Part shown: positions 7,147-16,396 of the stretch, one piece after another
Numbering within the stretch: the stretch's first letter is position 1
Layout: every line of letters starts with the position of its first letter
Source: Bacteroidota bacterium
GTDB lineage: Bacteria > Bacteroidota > Ignavibacteria > Kryptoniales > JAKASW01
Length of the DNA stretch: 64,000 nt
Direction: 5' to 3'
Assembly: GCA_021845665.1 (NCBI GenBank)
Contig: JAJZVO010000018.1
Location: 1 to 64,000, forward strand
Program-made: the position numbers and the translations under genes
Notes under the pieces: generated by a model
Seen by the model: the letters and a program-made list of their open reading frames with translations, nothing else
Database searches by the model: none
What the model was told of the DNA's origin: nothing

Positions 7147-8673
7147 ATGGGCAAGCGAACGATAATCGGCGCAGCACTGCTGGTTATGGTTGGAGTCGTG
7201 TTCGGGGCACTTCTTGTAATGAGCTTCGACGGCGTCGGCGAGACATTCGGGTACACCGGAATGGAAGTCAAGCTCGGCGGACCAGCGCCGATTCGGTCGT
7301 CGAACATGGGTATGAACATGCTCTCCCTGCAGAACGCATTCATCGAGATATCGAAGGCGGTCACTCCGGCCGTCGTCAGCGTGACCGTTATATCCACGCC
7401 GAAGAATAGGATGCCGGACCTTCCTTTTTTCCATGACTTCCAGTTTAATATTCCGAATCCGCAGCCGGAAAAGGGAATGGGATCTGGCGTGATAGTGACT
7501 TCCGACGGTTATATAGTTACGAACAACCACGTCGTCGAGGATGCCGAGAAGAACGGAATAAAGGTGAAACTCTATGACAAGCGTGAATTCCAGGCTCAGC
7601 TTGTGGGCAGGGATCCGACGACGGATGTCGCGGTGATTAAGATCAGCGCTTCAGGTCTTCCTGTGGCGTCTATCGGAAACTCGGACAGCATCGAGGTCGG
7701 GCAGTGGGTGCTCGCCATCGGCAACCCGCTCGGTCTGACGTCGACCGTCACCGCCGGTATAGTAAGCGCACTCGGCAGGGACATCGATGTCTCCGCCGAC
7801 AGGTGGGGAATACGCAACTTTATCCAGACGGATGCGGCAATCAATCCGGGCAACAGCGGCGGCGCGCTGGTAGACATCCGAGGCCAGGTCATCGGGATCA
7901 ATTCCATGATCGCGACGCGGACCGGGTACAATGAAGGTTACGGCTTCGCCATACCGATCAATCTCGTGAAGAAAGTCGCCGAGGACCTGATCGCATACGG
8001 GAAGGTGAGACGTCCTATGCTCGGCGTGCAGCTGAAGTCCACGATCGACGAAACCGACGCTCGCGCTCTCGGTCTCCCGAAACCGGAAGGCGTGCTGGTC
8101 CAGGATGTGGTTGCCGGGAGTCCGGCCGAGTCCGCGGGAGTCAAGGCGGGCGATGTAATACTTACCATCAATGGTAAAGAAGTGGACGCAGCAAACGAAA
8201 TACAGACTCTCATAGCCGAGATGCAGCCGGGCGACGTGGTTACACTGGGAATCTTCCGGGGCGGCGAGACCATTTCGAAGAAGGTTACTCTTGCCGAAGT
8301 CTCGTCGAGGGATCTGGCGAGCGGAGCCGGAAACGCTCAGCCGGAGACCGCTCAACCCGACAAATCAGGCCGTACCGACATCGCCAAACTCGGAATAGCC
8401 GTCATGCCTCTTGACCAGAAGACCATGAGAGAAGCCGGCACCGACCACGGTATTCTCGTCGCAAGCGTAACCCCCGGAGGACCCGCGGCGGAACGGACAC
8501 TTCTCAAGAACGATATCATTACGGCGATCGATCATGAGAAGGTGAATTCGCCCGCCGATCTCGTGAATGCACTCAAGGACAAACAAAACGGCGACGCGAT
8601 CATGCTTAGGGTACTGTCGAAGCAGGGAACTTCGTACATATCGAGATTCGTCGCCGTCCAGATCGGCGGATGA
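7147..8673 (+). CDS. HtrA/Deg-family periplasmic serine protease
   Basis: A 508-residue trypsin-like quality-control protease of the DegP/DegQ type, with an N-terminal membrane or signal segment (residues about 5-26), a protease domain, and two PDZ domains (about 285-375 and 410-505). The catalytic triad is visible as His128 (NNHVVED), Asp160 (DPTTDVAVIK) and Ser237 (NPGNSGGAL). It acts in the periplasm on misfolded envelope proteins. AGGAGGAAATAAAT precedes the ATG. It is transcribed with recO upstream, a chance pairing as far as I can tell. The two-PDZ layout fits DegP/DegQ better than DegS; I leave the exact symbol open. Confidence 0.93.
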   Translation: MGKRTIIGAALLVMVGVVFGALLVMSFDGVGETFGYTGMEVKLGGPAPIRSSNMGMNMLSLQNAFIEISKAVTPAVVSVTVISTPKNRMPDLPFFHDFQFNIPNPQPEKGMGSGVIVTSDGYIVTNNHVVEDAEKNGIKVKLYDKREFQAQLVGRDPTTDVAVIKISASGLPVASIGNSDSIEVGQWVLAIGNPLGLTSTVTAGIVSALGRDIDVSADRWGIRNFIQTDAAINPGNSGGALVDIRGQVIGINSMIATRTGYNEGYGFAIPINLVKKVAEDLIAYGKVRRPMLGVQLKSTIDETDARALGLPKPEGVLVQDVVAGSPAESAGVKAGDVILTINGKEVDAANEIQTLIAEMQPGDVVTLGIFRGGETISKKVTLAEVSSRDLASGAGNAQPETAQPDKSGRTDIAKLGIAVMPLDQKTMREAGTDHGILVASVTPGGPAAERTLLKNDIITAIDHEKVNSPADLVNALKDKQNGDAIMLRVLSKQGTSYISRFVAVQIGG

Positions 8674-8779
8674 TGGCATGGGATACCTTGCGAAGGTGGC
8701 ACGGGAATGGCCCGGCGACTTTCGTGAGGTATCGTGGGTGCTTTCATTTTAGATACTTCTTTATGACATTGTCAACATC

Positions 8780-9163
8780 ATGAAAGCAAAAGAAGACACA
8801 CTCAACAAACCCTACATTGTCGAATATTACTACAAGACGAGGTGGGGATATGCCGACGAGTTCGTCAGGCTATACAAGAAAAACCACGAGCCTATCCTGA
8901 AGAAGCAGATGGAGATGGGAAGGATACTGAAGCTTTCCCTCGTTCGTCCGAGGCTTCATGCCACGGAAGACGGGAGATGGGACTTCAGAGTGACCATCGT
9001 CTGGAAGAACATCCAGATGACCGATGACGGTTTCGACGAGCATAGGCTCGCCGTCGAAATGTTCCCGGACCAGGACGCTTTCAGGAAAGAGGAACAAAGG
9101 CGGTTCGAAATACTCGCCGGACATTGGGACCTGCCGGTGATCGAGATGGAACCCGGAGAATAA
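8780..9163 (+). CDS. Conserved protein of unknown function, alpha/beta-barrel-like
   Basis: A 127-residue soluble protein with no signal peptide. It opens with YIVEYYYKTRWGYADEFVRL, continues KNHEPILKKQMEMGRI and WDFRVTIVWKNI, and ends in charged residues. The alternation of a strand, a long helix with a conserved Tyr-Trp-Gly turn, and a WDFRV strand resembles dimeric ferredoxin-like alpha/beta-barrel proteins (NIPSNAP/YCII-like folds). I cannot name a family. No strong ribosome binding site precedes the ATG. It stands alone between htrA and decayed sequence. Confidence 0.7.
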   Translation: MKAKEDTLNKPYIVEYYYKTRWGYADEFVRLYKKNHEPILKKQMEMGRILKLSLVRPRLHATEDGRWDFRVTIVWKNIQMTDDGFDEHRLAVEMFPDQDAFRKEEQRRFEILAGHWDLPVIEMEPGE

Positions 9164-9253
9164 ATGTCAGGCCTGCCAGGGACCGACCGGTTTCTCGAAC
9201 GGTTGATATAGAAGTGAGCACTGAGATTCTCTCGTAAGCCCGGAAGGTTTGTT

Positions 9254-9620
9254 ATGAGAAAGATCCATCTCTTTCTATCGCTGCCTTAATGTGGTTTTGT
9301 TATTCACCGGCTCTTTGCCTGTAAAGGCCGACTCGTTATGGTCAAAGCAAGATTCGTCCCGGCATTCACTCGAACACTGTGTCACCTCCTTCAACAAACG
9401 GATCTCCACTGTTCTTCAAACGGGGAGCATGGCATTCGGAAAGCAGGCGATACGGAGTTTGAGTATCCGGTCATCAAGAAATACCAAACGCAGTGAAGGG
9501 AACCCAGTGTACATGATATTTCTCTCTCAATGGTACGGCTACGATCCTGGCCGGCCGTTGGAAGCGTGCCAGGTGTGGGAGAAGAAATGGGTGCTGCGGA
9601 AGAAAGAGCCGGAACGATGA
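9254..9620 (+). pseudogene. Possible remnant of a secreted protein gene
   Basis: From an ATG at 9254 preceded by GGAAGG the reading is MRKIHLFLSLP then a stop. Shifting one base gives LNVVLLFTGSLPVKADSLWS. Joined, the two frames form a convincing signal peptide ending in an Ala-Asp cleavage region. The following sequence to 9620 has no recognisable domain. I read it as a frameshifted and decayed gene, with low confidence. Confidence 0.3.
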
Positions 9621-9693
9621 GACGCCGAGGCGGAAGTGATTTCCAGGAACTGAAATGCCGGGTAAGCACCTTTTGACAGAGAGGAGAAATCAG

Positions 9694-10575
9694 ATGAGAC
9701 AAACAGCAATACTGATAGGGATGATCGTGCTCTTCGGCGCAGGTACTTCCTTTGCGCAACGGAGTATAAACATCTGGCCGGGACTTGCGCCCGGTACAGG
9801 CAACGAAAAGAATAAGGAAAAAATTGTGAACGAAAGAATATATGATGTCTACCAGCCCGACCTGGAAGTCTTTCTTCCCAAACGGATCGATGCTAATCGC
9901 CCAGCCGTGATCATTTGTCCCGGCGGTGGGTACAATCACCTGGCGATCGAGCTCGAAGGGACAAGCGTCGCGAAATGGCTGAACGAGAACGGCGTCGCAG
10001 CGTTCGTTCTGAAGTACAGGCTTAAACCCGAGCAGGCATTTGAAGATGCGAAACGAGCGTTGAGTTTGATCCGCTCCCAATCGAAGAAGTACGGCATCAA
10101 CTCAAACATGCTCGGGATAGCCGGCTTTTCGGCAGGAGGGCAGGTCGCCGCTGAAGTCGCCACTCATTACAAAGATGCTCCTGCCCGGGATCTTGTAGAT
10201 GGCGCATCATGCAAACCCGACTTCATGATACTCGGTTACCCTGCGCTCGACTGGCTCCACCCGGACGCCGACGAAGAGTATGCGCGTCTCGGTTCGAAGG
10301 CGAGCTTCATACCTTATTATAATCTTGTCGACAAGGACACCCCGCCGACATTCATCGTTCACGCTGCCGACGACAGGACTGTCCCCGTAATACAGAGCAT
10401 ACAGTTCTTCACCGCGCTCGAGAAGGCGGGCGTGCCGTGCGAGCTTCACGTCTTTGAAAAAGGGGGACACGGCTTCGGGCTCGGAAGCGGACGTAGTGCC
10501 GTCGACAAATGGCCGGGACTTTGCATAGACTGGATGAGGACGGAGGGAATACTGAAAGCTGAACAACTCCTGTAG
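9694..10575 (+). CDS. Secreted alpha/beta-hydrolase, acetyl-esterase-like
   Basis: A 293-residue hydrolase with a signal peptide (residues 1-21, cleavage after SFAQ). The start is the ATG at 9694, with GAGAGGAG upstream; the longer frame from 9655 adds only charged residues. The fold is the esterase/lipase type of COG0657/BD-FAE. It has an oxyanion-hole turn CPGGGY (75-80), nucleophile Ser146 in GFSAGG, acid Asp226 or Asp227 in HAADDRTVP, and catalytic His259 in KGGHGFG. Proteins of this layout deacetylate xylan or other sugars in the periplasm or outside; the substrate here is inferred from family resemblance only. A strong hairpin at 10652-10679 probably ends its transcript. Confidence 0.85.
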   Translation: MRQTAILIGMIVLFGAGTSFAQRSINIWPGLAPGTGNEKNKEKIVNERIYDVYQPDLEVFLPKRIDANRPAVIICPGGGYNHLAIELEGTSVAKWLNENGVAAFVLKYRLKPEQAFEDAKRALSLIRSQSKKYGINSNMLGIAGFSAGGQVAAEVATHYKDAPARDLVDGASCKPDFMILGYPALDWLHPDADEEYARLGSKASFIPYYNLVDKDTPPTFIVHAADDRTVPVIQSIQFFTALEKAGVPCELHVFEKGGHGFGLGSGRSAVDKWPGLCIDWMRTEGILKAEQLL

Positions 10576-10651
10576 GATCCTGCGGGAAAAAGTGGAGTAT
10601 TGGATTGATGGAATATCGGGATGTTTACCCTGCCATCGTTGAGAATCGAAA

Positions 10652-10679
10652 GTAGCCATCCGATAAATCGGACGGCTAC
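10652..10679 (+). terminator. Hairpin downstream of the esterase gene
   Basis: GTAGCCATCCGAT, loop AA, ATCGGACGGCTAC: a 13-base stem with one mismatch. There is no long T-run after it. Confidence 0.5.
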
Positions 10680-10709
10680 CAACAGCGCATCCCGGCAAGT
10701 TTAACCGAC

Positions 10710-11093
10710 TTATCGGGATATGTGTTGAGAGGCATCGATTTCAACATTGTGCTTCATCTCAATCACGGTCGCTTCTGAAACCTTTTTCCAGTCCGCGGTG
10801 GCGGCAGATTTGTGCAGAAGCTTCACCAGGTCCATTTCGCGGTAGTCCGACCAGTATACCTGTACTTCGACCGGCCCCTCGCGGCCAGTGGTCCGGTACG
10901 ACACGCCTGCGGGAAGATATGTCTGGGGGTCGAAGTAAAGATGGGACGCCTCTTCCCCGGACGAGACAAAAAGTTCAAGCGGCTTTATACCGCCGAATTC
11001 CTTTTTACCGGGCGATTGAATCTGCGGCTCGTCTGCGTGTGTAAAAAAGTGCGAGGCCTCGCGGAAGATATCGCCGCGCAGCTGCTTCATCAT
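10710..11093 (-). pseudogene. C-terminal fragment of a LolA-like/outer-membrane-lipoprotein-sorting-type domain
   Basis: The minus-strand frame gives a 127-residue segment with the pattern of the LolA-like beta-sandwich: ELFVSSGEEASHLYFDPQTY, LPAGVSYRTTGREGPVEVQ, then VYWSDYREMD. There is no signal peptide and no N-terminal half; upstream sequence is unrelated in every frame. In related bacteria such domains close off secreted metalloprotease or lipoprotein genes. I take it as the truncated end of such a gene, stranded in a decayed region. Confidence 0.45.
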
Positions 11094-11254
11094 CGATTCC
11101 TACTTTGGCGTTTTTTCCCGTTGAGTGGCCATCCATCCTTTCTCGCCGGCGCTCCTCCATGATCACATTCCTCTCTTCTCACCAATTCATTAGTTGTCTG
11201 CGGAAGTATTGCAAAAAGGGCGGCGAAATGTTTAAGAGACGGGTCGGGATTTGA

Positions 11255-11897
11255 CCTTACGGATATCTTCCCATCGGTACGGCGGCAGCTCTGATCTTCG
11301 GGTCGTTTTTCGGTTACGAGAATGTCTCCAATGTGGCGGAAGAATTCAGACACACGGAGCGTGACTTCAGACGAAGGGTCGCGATAAGCGTCGTGCCGGT
11401 CGGCGCACTGTACGTATCCGTTGCCGTGGTTACGGTCGGCACGCGGGCGTACGCGGCAGGAAGCGTAGCGCCGATAGCCGAAATCATTTCGAGATTACTC
11501 GGCAAATACGGTGCGGTCGGGACGGCTCTCCTGGCATTTTTCATCATATTCGGTGCGCCGAATGCATAGACCGCTGGCGCATGTAAATCGGACCACAAAC
11601 GTCCCTGACCGCAGCCTGATCATGCTTTCGTCTCTCGCGATGGTTATGATCATTGTGTTTTACATTTTCAACGCTGACCTTCAGACTGCATTGCTAATTC
11701 AGAGCGGGGCTGCTATCATCGTCTACATCATAGGTTCGTCGGCCAGTATCAGGCTATTCGAAACCAAAGGATGGAGGAGAGCCCTGCCGTAGATAGCCCT
11801 CGCTATTTCGGTTATCGCGCTGCCGTTCGTCGGCCCGCTTATCGTACCGGCAGCGATAGCGAGCATCGCCGGATTCGGCTGCAGTCTTAAATCATAG
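11255..11897 (+). pseudogene. Amino-acid permease (APC family) pseudogene
   Basis: The frame from 11255 reads PIGTAAALIFGSFFGYENVS, NVAEEFRHTERDFRRRVAIS and on to IIFGAPNA, where TAG (11567-11569) stops it. The homology resumes in another frame with PLAHVNRTTNVPDRSLIM, a hydrophobic helix and GSSASIRLFETKGWRRALP. There a second TAG (11790-11792) interrupts before IALAISVIALPFVGPLIVPA, ending at 11897. The N-terminal half of the transporter is absent. The gene thus carries a 5' truncation, a frameshift with a small deletion, and two nonsense codons. It cannot make a working permease. Confidence 0.85.
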
Positions 11898-11946
11898 CAG
11901 CGTCAAGTAATCACAGAACAAGAATAACATTGAGGAGGAATAGTTT

Positions 11947-12387
11947 ATGGCTAAGATCGTAGACAAATGGGAGAGTATTTCGCCGCAATTACGGAGCGTT
12001 CTTCGAATTCTGGCGGCTTTCACTTACATGTCGCACGGCACTATGAAGCTATTCGCCTTTCCGGCGGCGATGATGCCGGGAGCCGGAGGAGTCCATTTGT
12101 TTTCCGAGCTCGGGCTGGCCGGTGTAATCGAAACCTTCGGTGGAGCCCTGCTGCTGCTCGGCCTCTTCACGCGGCCCGTCGCGTTCATAGTGGCTGGCGA
12201 GATGGCGGTTGCATTTTTTCAGGTCCACTTCCCGAGAAGCTTCTGGCCTGTCATCAGCGGTGGCGAGCTCGCATATCTTTACTGCTTCATCTGGCTGTAC
12301 ATTTCGGCTGCGGGCGGCGGTCCGTGGAGCATCGATGCCTTGATAAAGAAGAACCGGAAACATAAAGGGAATGAAGCGGCTGCCTGA
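11947..12387 (+). CDS. DoxX family membrane protein
   Basis: A 146-residue protein with four hydrophobic helices and the DoxX pattern: RSVLRILAAFTYMSHGTMKL near the N-terminus, GVIETFGGALLLLGLFTRPVA in helix 2, and a conserved ISGGELAYLYCF before the last helix. DoxX proteins are small inner-membrane proteins linked to redox or thiol stress, with poorly defined biochemistry. TTGAGGAGGAATAG precedes the ATG, an excellent ribosome binding site. It sits intact between two decayed loci. A second, broken DoxX-like gene lies at 5293-5970. Confidence 0.88.
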   Translation: MAKIVDKWESISPQLRSVLRILAAFTYMSHGTMKLFAFPAAMMPGAGGVHLFSELGLAGVIETFGGALLLLGLFTRPVAFIVAGEMAVAFFQVHFPRSFWPVISGGELAYLYCFIWLYISAAGGGPWSIDALIKKNRKHKGNEAAA

Positions 12388-12941
12388 CCGGGAAAGGAGG
12401 AGATAATGACATAGGCTTCGCGCGTTCTTATCTCCTATTTTCAACCCCGTGACAGTGCCGATCTTGTTCGCCTCCCGATTGCGTGTCAACCCGATTACCT
12501 GAAACAGGGGATCGGAACGACGTTTCACGTCGAACTGGAGAACGGTTCAAGGAAATGGGATGTAAGCAAATCAGGCCGGACATCCGGTATGGCAACGAGC
12601 CGAGCATCGTAACACACGTGAGAATGAGATTCTTCATGTCCGGGACACAATTTGCGAAGAAAATCTGATCGGCATCTGGAATTCCATCCCGATGCCGACA
12701 CATTTCACAGTTGTCTCCAGGCGGGCCTGAATAGGGAATTGGCGATTGACAAAACAACCAGTATCAGGGCCCGGGAAACCAGGTCCGAACAACCGCATCA
12801 TCGAACCCGGTCTGCAAACGATAGCGTTTGATATTAACCACCTCTCATGTGTCTTCTAAGATTCCGGTCGCCTTGTGCACTTCTCTACCCCCTTTCAAAT
12901 CGTCACGTATGAACGCTCGAATGTGGAAATGCGTTCCAATA
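12388..12941. other. Intergenic stretch, no gene supported
   Basis: All open frames here are short, Arg/Ser-rich and without motifs or ribosome binding sites. The right boundary is the terminal repeat of the IS remnant. Confidence 0.5.
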
Positions 12942-14058
12942 AGTTCTCACTGAAGAAGTCATGAGGTATTGTGAACGCAAGATGGATATAGGCGTCAAAT
13001 GTTGCAGTAGGAACGAGACAAAGGTTAGAGAATGCGTGGAAAGACAACAGAGCAGCTAAGCTTCGCGGATTGATTTCTGGATCCATCGTTTTTTGAGCCT
13101 GATGACGAACTGAAGAAAGTAGACCAGTTACTGTCGAATCGTGGGTTCCTTCAGCCGTTTGAGGCGGTGTTCGATGAGACGATGGGGCGTCCCGGAACTC
13201 CGGTTGATGTCTATCTGCGCATGATGTATTTAAAGTTCCGTTGGGGATTGAGTTATGAAGAAGTCGAGACGGAAGTTCGTGAACGTATACCTTGGCGATT
13301 GTTTTGTCATCTTTCATTGATGGATCGTGTCCCTGATTCGACGACACTCATAAAGCTGAACCAACGGTTTGGTGAGGAACTGATAGCAACATTGAACAAG
13401 AAACTGGTGAAACATCTAATAAAGACGAAATCTATCAAACCCCGGAAAATCCGTATCGATTCCACGACCGTTGAGGCGAATATCATTTATCCAACCGATA
13501 TAGGTCTAATCCATCAGACGGTGAGGACACTGACCCGGACAGTGAAGAAACTTGGAGTGACAATCACCGATCACACGCGCGCAACGAAGAAAGCCTTGGC
13601 ACGTTTAGGAGCATCACTGAAGTCCAAGAGAGGCCAAAAGAAGGAACGGGCACAGAAAGCGCTGAAATCTGTCAAAAGGCTGGCTGAAGATACAGTATCA
13701 CAATGCCGCAGTGCATTAGGGTCGCTCAAGAAAAAGCATACTGGCGGGACAATCGAACGGTTCACCGGGCAGATCGAGCTGGGGAAAAAGATTGTGGAAC
13801 AAACTGAGCAGAAGCTCGATGGAGTCGAATCGATTCCTGAGCGTATTGTCTCCTTCCATGATCCTGAAGCCCGAGTGATTCGGAAAGGTAAACTCAGTAA
13901 GCCGAATGAATTTGGGCGAACGGTGCAGCTGGTGCAGGATGAATCCGGATGAAGGTCCCGTGGATATACCAATGCTGATCTAAAAACCAACTGCTATCTC
14001 AATGAACTTCGACCGATCCCACAAATACTTTCTATACAACACTTTTTCAGTGAGAACT
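12942..14058 (+). mobile_element. Insertion sequence remnant, ISNCY/IS1182-like
   Basis: About 1.1 kb bounded by terminal inverted repeats: AGTTCTCACTGAAGAAGTC at 12942-12960 and its partner at 14040-14058 (16 of 19 bases matching). The transposase inside is interrupted and truncated (see 13032-13952). With the C-terminal catalytic part missing the element cannot move on its own, though the ends could still be mobilised by a full relative. Confidence 0.75.
13032..13952 (+). pseudogene. Truncated DDE transposase with an in-frame TGA
   Basis: The natural start is ATG at 13032 (MRGKTTEQLSFAD). TGA at 13071-13073 follows, and then the same frame continues FLDPSFFEPDDELKKVDQLL into MGRPGTPVDVYLRMMYLKFR. 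The first catalytic aspartate is visible in IRIDSTTVEANIIYPTD. A coiled, lysine-rich linker follows, and the frame ends at KPNEFGRTVQLVQDESG, before the second and third catalytic residues. The family looks like the ISNCY/IS1182-type transposases. It carries one nonsense codon and a 3' deletion. Confidence 0.8.
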
Positions 14059-14087
14059 ACTTAGTGAACAAAAAAGGAGTAACGACA

Positions 14088-14558
14088 ATGAGATTTATGC
14101 TGTTCATGATTCCGCCGGAGTATCAGCCGAACGCATCGCCTAAGCAAAAAGCTGACGCCAATTTTGCACCTCCCAAAGAAGCCGTCGAGGCAATGATGAA
14201 GTACAACGAAGAAATGGCCAAAGACGGGATTCTCATCTCTCTCGACGGACTTCATCCGCTCCTGAATGGAGCCCGCGTCACCTATAAGGGTGGTAAAACA
14301 ACCGTTACCGACGGACCGTACGTCGAGGCGAAGGAAGTGGTTGGAGGCTACTGGTTGATCGATGTGAAGTCGAAAGAAGAAGCTGTCGAGTGGGCAAAGC
14401 GCTGCCCAGCAGTTAAAGTCGACAGCGGTGCGGTGATTGAAGTGAGACAGATATTCGAAATGTCCGAGATGCCGGAGGATGTCCGGAAGGCTGGTGAAAG
14501 TAAAGTGGTGCAGGAAGCGATCCAAAAGCGCGAACATTCACCCGCATCCAGGCCATGA
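14088..14558 (+). CDS. YCII/DGPF-family protein
   Basis: A 156-residue YCII-related protein. The family signature is DGPYVEAKEVVGGYWLIDV (residues about 74-92), preceded by MRFMLFMIPPEY and GGKTTVTDGP. YCII domains form a dimeric ferredoxin-like barrel with a possible His-Asp active site. DGPF versions are typically controlled by ECF sigma factors, but none is present in this window. The start is ATG 14088, since AAAAAAGGAG (14068-14077) lies just before it; the longer GTG frame from 14064 covers that ribosome site. It begins 29 bases outside the IS end and heads an island of related small genes. Confidence 0.85.
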   Translation: MRFMLFMIPPEYQPNASPKQKADANFAPPKEAVEAMMKYNEEMAKDGILISLDGLHPLLNGARVTYKGGKTTVTDGPYVEAKEVVGGYWLIDVKSKEEAVEWAKRCPAVKVDSGAVIEVRQIFEMSEMPEDVRKAGESKVVQEAIQKREHSPASRP

Positions 14559-14621
14559 AGCCCTGATACGCGACAAGTCAAAGCTGAAAGCTCAAAAAGA
14601 GTGTCGATTATCGGCCTGAGG

Positions 14622-14745
14622 AAAAATGGCGTTAAGAAAATTTCGGAGCGGAGCGTTGAGAAACGAATATTCACCTCCAGTGCGCTTTAAGGATAAGACG
14701 TATTTTATTCGTCTTAGCTCCGCGAAGAACTTTTTAGCCATTTTT
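14622..14745. repeat. Long imperfect inverted repeat, possible miniature element
   Basis: The left arm AAAAATGGC...TTTCGGAGC (14622-14649) pairs with the right arm GCTCCGCGAAGAAC...GCCATTTTT (14717-14745), roughly 70 percent by eye. A nested perfect 7-base stem TAAGACG/CGTCTTA lies at 14694-14716. It could be a small non-coding transposable element; whether it recurs in the genome cannot be seen here. Confidence 0.35.
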
Positions 14746-14769
14746 TCTCTCGCCTTGACCTTCTCTTTG

Positions 14770-14803
14770 GTTCTTTCTCTTGTGTCAAGACAAGAGAAAG
14801 AAC
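14770..14803. terminator. Perfect 14-base-pair hairpin
   Basis: GTTCTTTCTCTTGT, loop GTCAAG, ACAAGAGAAAGAAC. The stem is perfect but AT-rich, and no T-run follows. It may be a terminator for the YCII gene or part of the neighbouring repeat element. Confidence 0.4.
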
Positions 14804-14897
14804 GTTCCAACAACTCATGCTTGCCGCAGATTCTTTCGGCATGGGACCGATTTAGAATATTAAAATCCCGATGCGATCAAAAAGGAGGATTTAAGAG

Positions 14898-15509
14898 ATG
14901 GGTAATTTGATTGTTTACCTGAACGTCACTCTCGACGGCGTCATGCAGGCGCCGGCAAGGTCCGACGAGGACACGCGTGGCGGTTTCAAACACGGCGGCT
15001 GGGCGGTGCCGTACGTCGACTCTGTAAGCATGGCAGTTGCCTCAGAGGGAATGTCGAAGAAGGGCGGCGCTCTATTGCTCGGCCGTCGCACCTACGAAGA
15101 CTTTTACGAAGTGTGGCCAAAGCGCAACGACGGCAACCCGTTCACTGACCGGTTGAATCAATCCAGGAAGTACGTTGCCTCGACCACGCTGAGCGAACCG
15201 CTACCATGGATGAACTCCACGCTTCTCAAAGGCGACGTGCCATCAGCGGTAACGGCACTCAAAGAGGAGTTGGACGGAGATATCGCTGTTCTCGGAAGCG
15301 GGATTCTCATCCAGTCGTTGATGAAGCACAATCTGATCGACGAGTACCACCTTTCAATTCATCCGCTGGTTCTCGGTTCGGGAAACCGCCTGTTCCGTGA
15401 AGACAGCCCCTATGCCACCCTCGAACTTGTCAAGAGTACTATCTCGACCACAGGAGTGGTGATTGCGACATACATCCCGATTACAGCCCAAACTAAGGAG
15501 TCACGGTGA
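14898..15509 (+). CDS. RibD C-terminal/dihydrofolate-reductase-like protein (copy A)
   Basis: A 203-residue protein of the RibD_C family, the NADPH-binding reductase fold shared with dihydrofolate reductase. The N-terminal strand NLIVYLNVTLDGVMQAP matches the family, as do LLLGRRTYEDFYEVWP and the nucleotide-binding turn IAVLGSGILIQSLMKHNLIDEY followed by HPLVLGSG. Stand-alone members are very common, but their substrates are unknown. AAAAAGGAGGATTTAAGAG precedes the ATG. This is the most divergent of four copies in the island (others at 15656, 19190 and 21345). Confidence 0.88.
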   Translation: MGNLIVYLNVTLDGVMQAPARSDEDTRGGFKHGGWAVPYVDSVSMAVASEGMSKKGGALLLGRRTYEDFYEVWPKRNDGNPFTDRLNQSRKYVASTTLSEPLPWMNSTLLKGDVPSAVTALKEELDGDIAVLGSGILIQSLMKHNLIDEYHLSIHPLVLGSGNRLFREDSPYATLELVKSTISTTGVVIATYIPITAQTKESR

Positions 15510-15655
15510 AATATGGTTGTATCGGATTTACGAACGCGAGATTTGTTGTAATTCATTCCGCGAGTTACGCATCATGCCGCGCCGCCGTGCTTGGTAATTG
15601 GACATTCGCTCGGGCGGTGCTTTGACTTTTTATATAACATCATAAAAGGAGGTCT

Positions 15656-16213
15656 ATGAGAAAGGTGGTTTTTGCGTTCAATTATTCCGCTGACGGATAC
15701 TGCGGCCACACCGACATGAGCCCCGACGACAAGATACTTAAGTACTTTACCGGTGTGCTGCGTAATGCGAGCGTCCTCCTCTACGGCCGGACCACTTATC
15801 AGCTCATGGTGCCGTATTGGTCCGACATCGCCAGGAGCCAATCCGAGATAGAAGCGGAAAACGAGTTCGCTCGAGTATTCGACGCGCTCGACATAGTCGT
15901 ATTCTCTACGACATTGAAAGACGCCGGAAGAGCCAGGACGAGAATCGCCGGCGGAAACCTTGCGGAAGAGGTGCTCGCGCTGAAACAGCAGCCTGGAAAA
16001 GACATTTTAGTCGGCAGTTTGAGCATCGCGTCCCAGCTTTCAGAGCGCGGTTTGATCGACGAGTATCATTTCGTGGTTCACCCGGTTCTCGCCGGCAAAG
16101 GGCCGAGGTTATTTGAAACCGCGAAACTGTCGGAGAGGCTTCCGCTCGACCTCACCGGTTCGGAAACATTTCCTTCCGGCGTCGTTGCCCTTCACTACAA
16201 AAAGCATACGTGA
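15656..16213 (+). CDS. RibD C-terminal/dihydrofolate-reductase-like protein (copy B)
   Basis: A 185-residue RibD_C-fold protein: [17 protein letters not shown] at the N-terminus, [27 protein letters not shown], the dinucleotide-binding segment [21 protein letters not shown], and [13 protein letters not shown]. It resembles copy C at 19190 closely in layout and motifs, suggesting duplication in this lineage. ATAAAAGGAGG precedes the start. Reductase chemistry with NADPH is inferred from the fold; the substrate is unknown. Confidence 0.88.
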   Translation: MRKVVFAFNYSADGYCGHTDMSPDDKILKYFTGVLRNASVLLYGRTTYQLMVPYWSDIARSQSEIEAENEFARVFDALDIVVFSTTLKDAGRARTRIAGGNLAEEVLALKQQPGKDILVGSLSIASQLSERGLIDEYHFVVHPVLAGKGPRLFETAKLSERLPLDLTGSETFPSGVVALHYKKHT

Positions 16214-16396
16214 GTAAACCCTGTGCGACACTTAACGGATTCTGCCGTATCTCACTTGGCAACTGCTTTGCCAATTAACATACGACACGACGAATGGATC
16301 ATTATAGGAATAGGACTTTGTCGATCCATGAAATCTGCGTGTCATATGTCGAAGCGGTAGTCTGCCAAACGGTTATTATAAAAGGAAGGATAAGCT

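Noticed and set aside
9391-10080. Minus-strand open frame of 229 residues opposite the esterase gene.
   Set aside because: The plus-strand signal peptide and catalytic triad are unambiguous; this frame is its reverse shadow.
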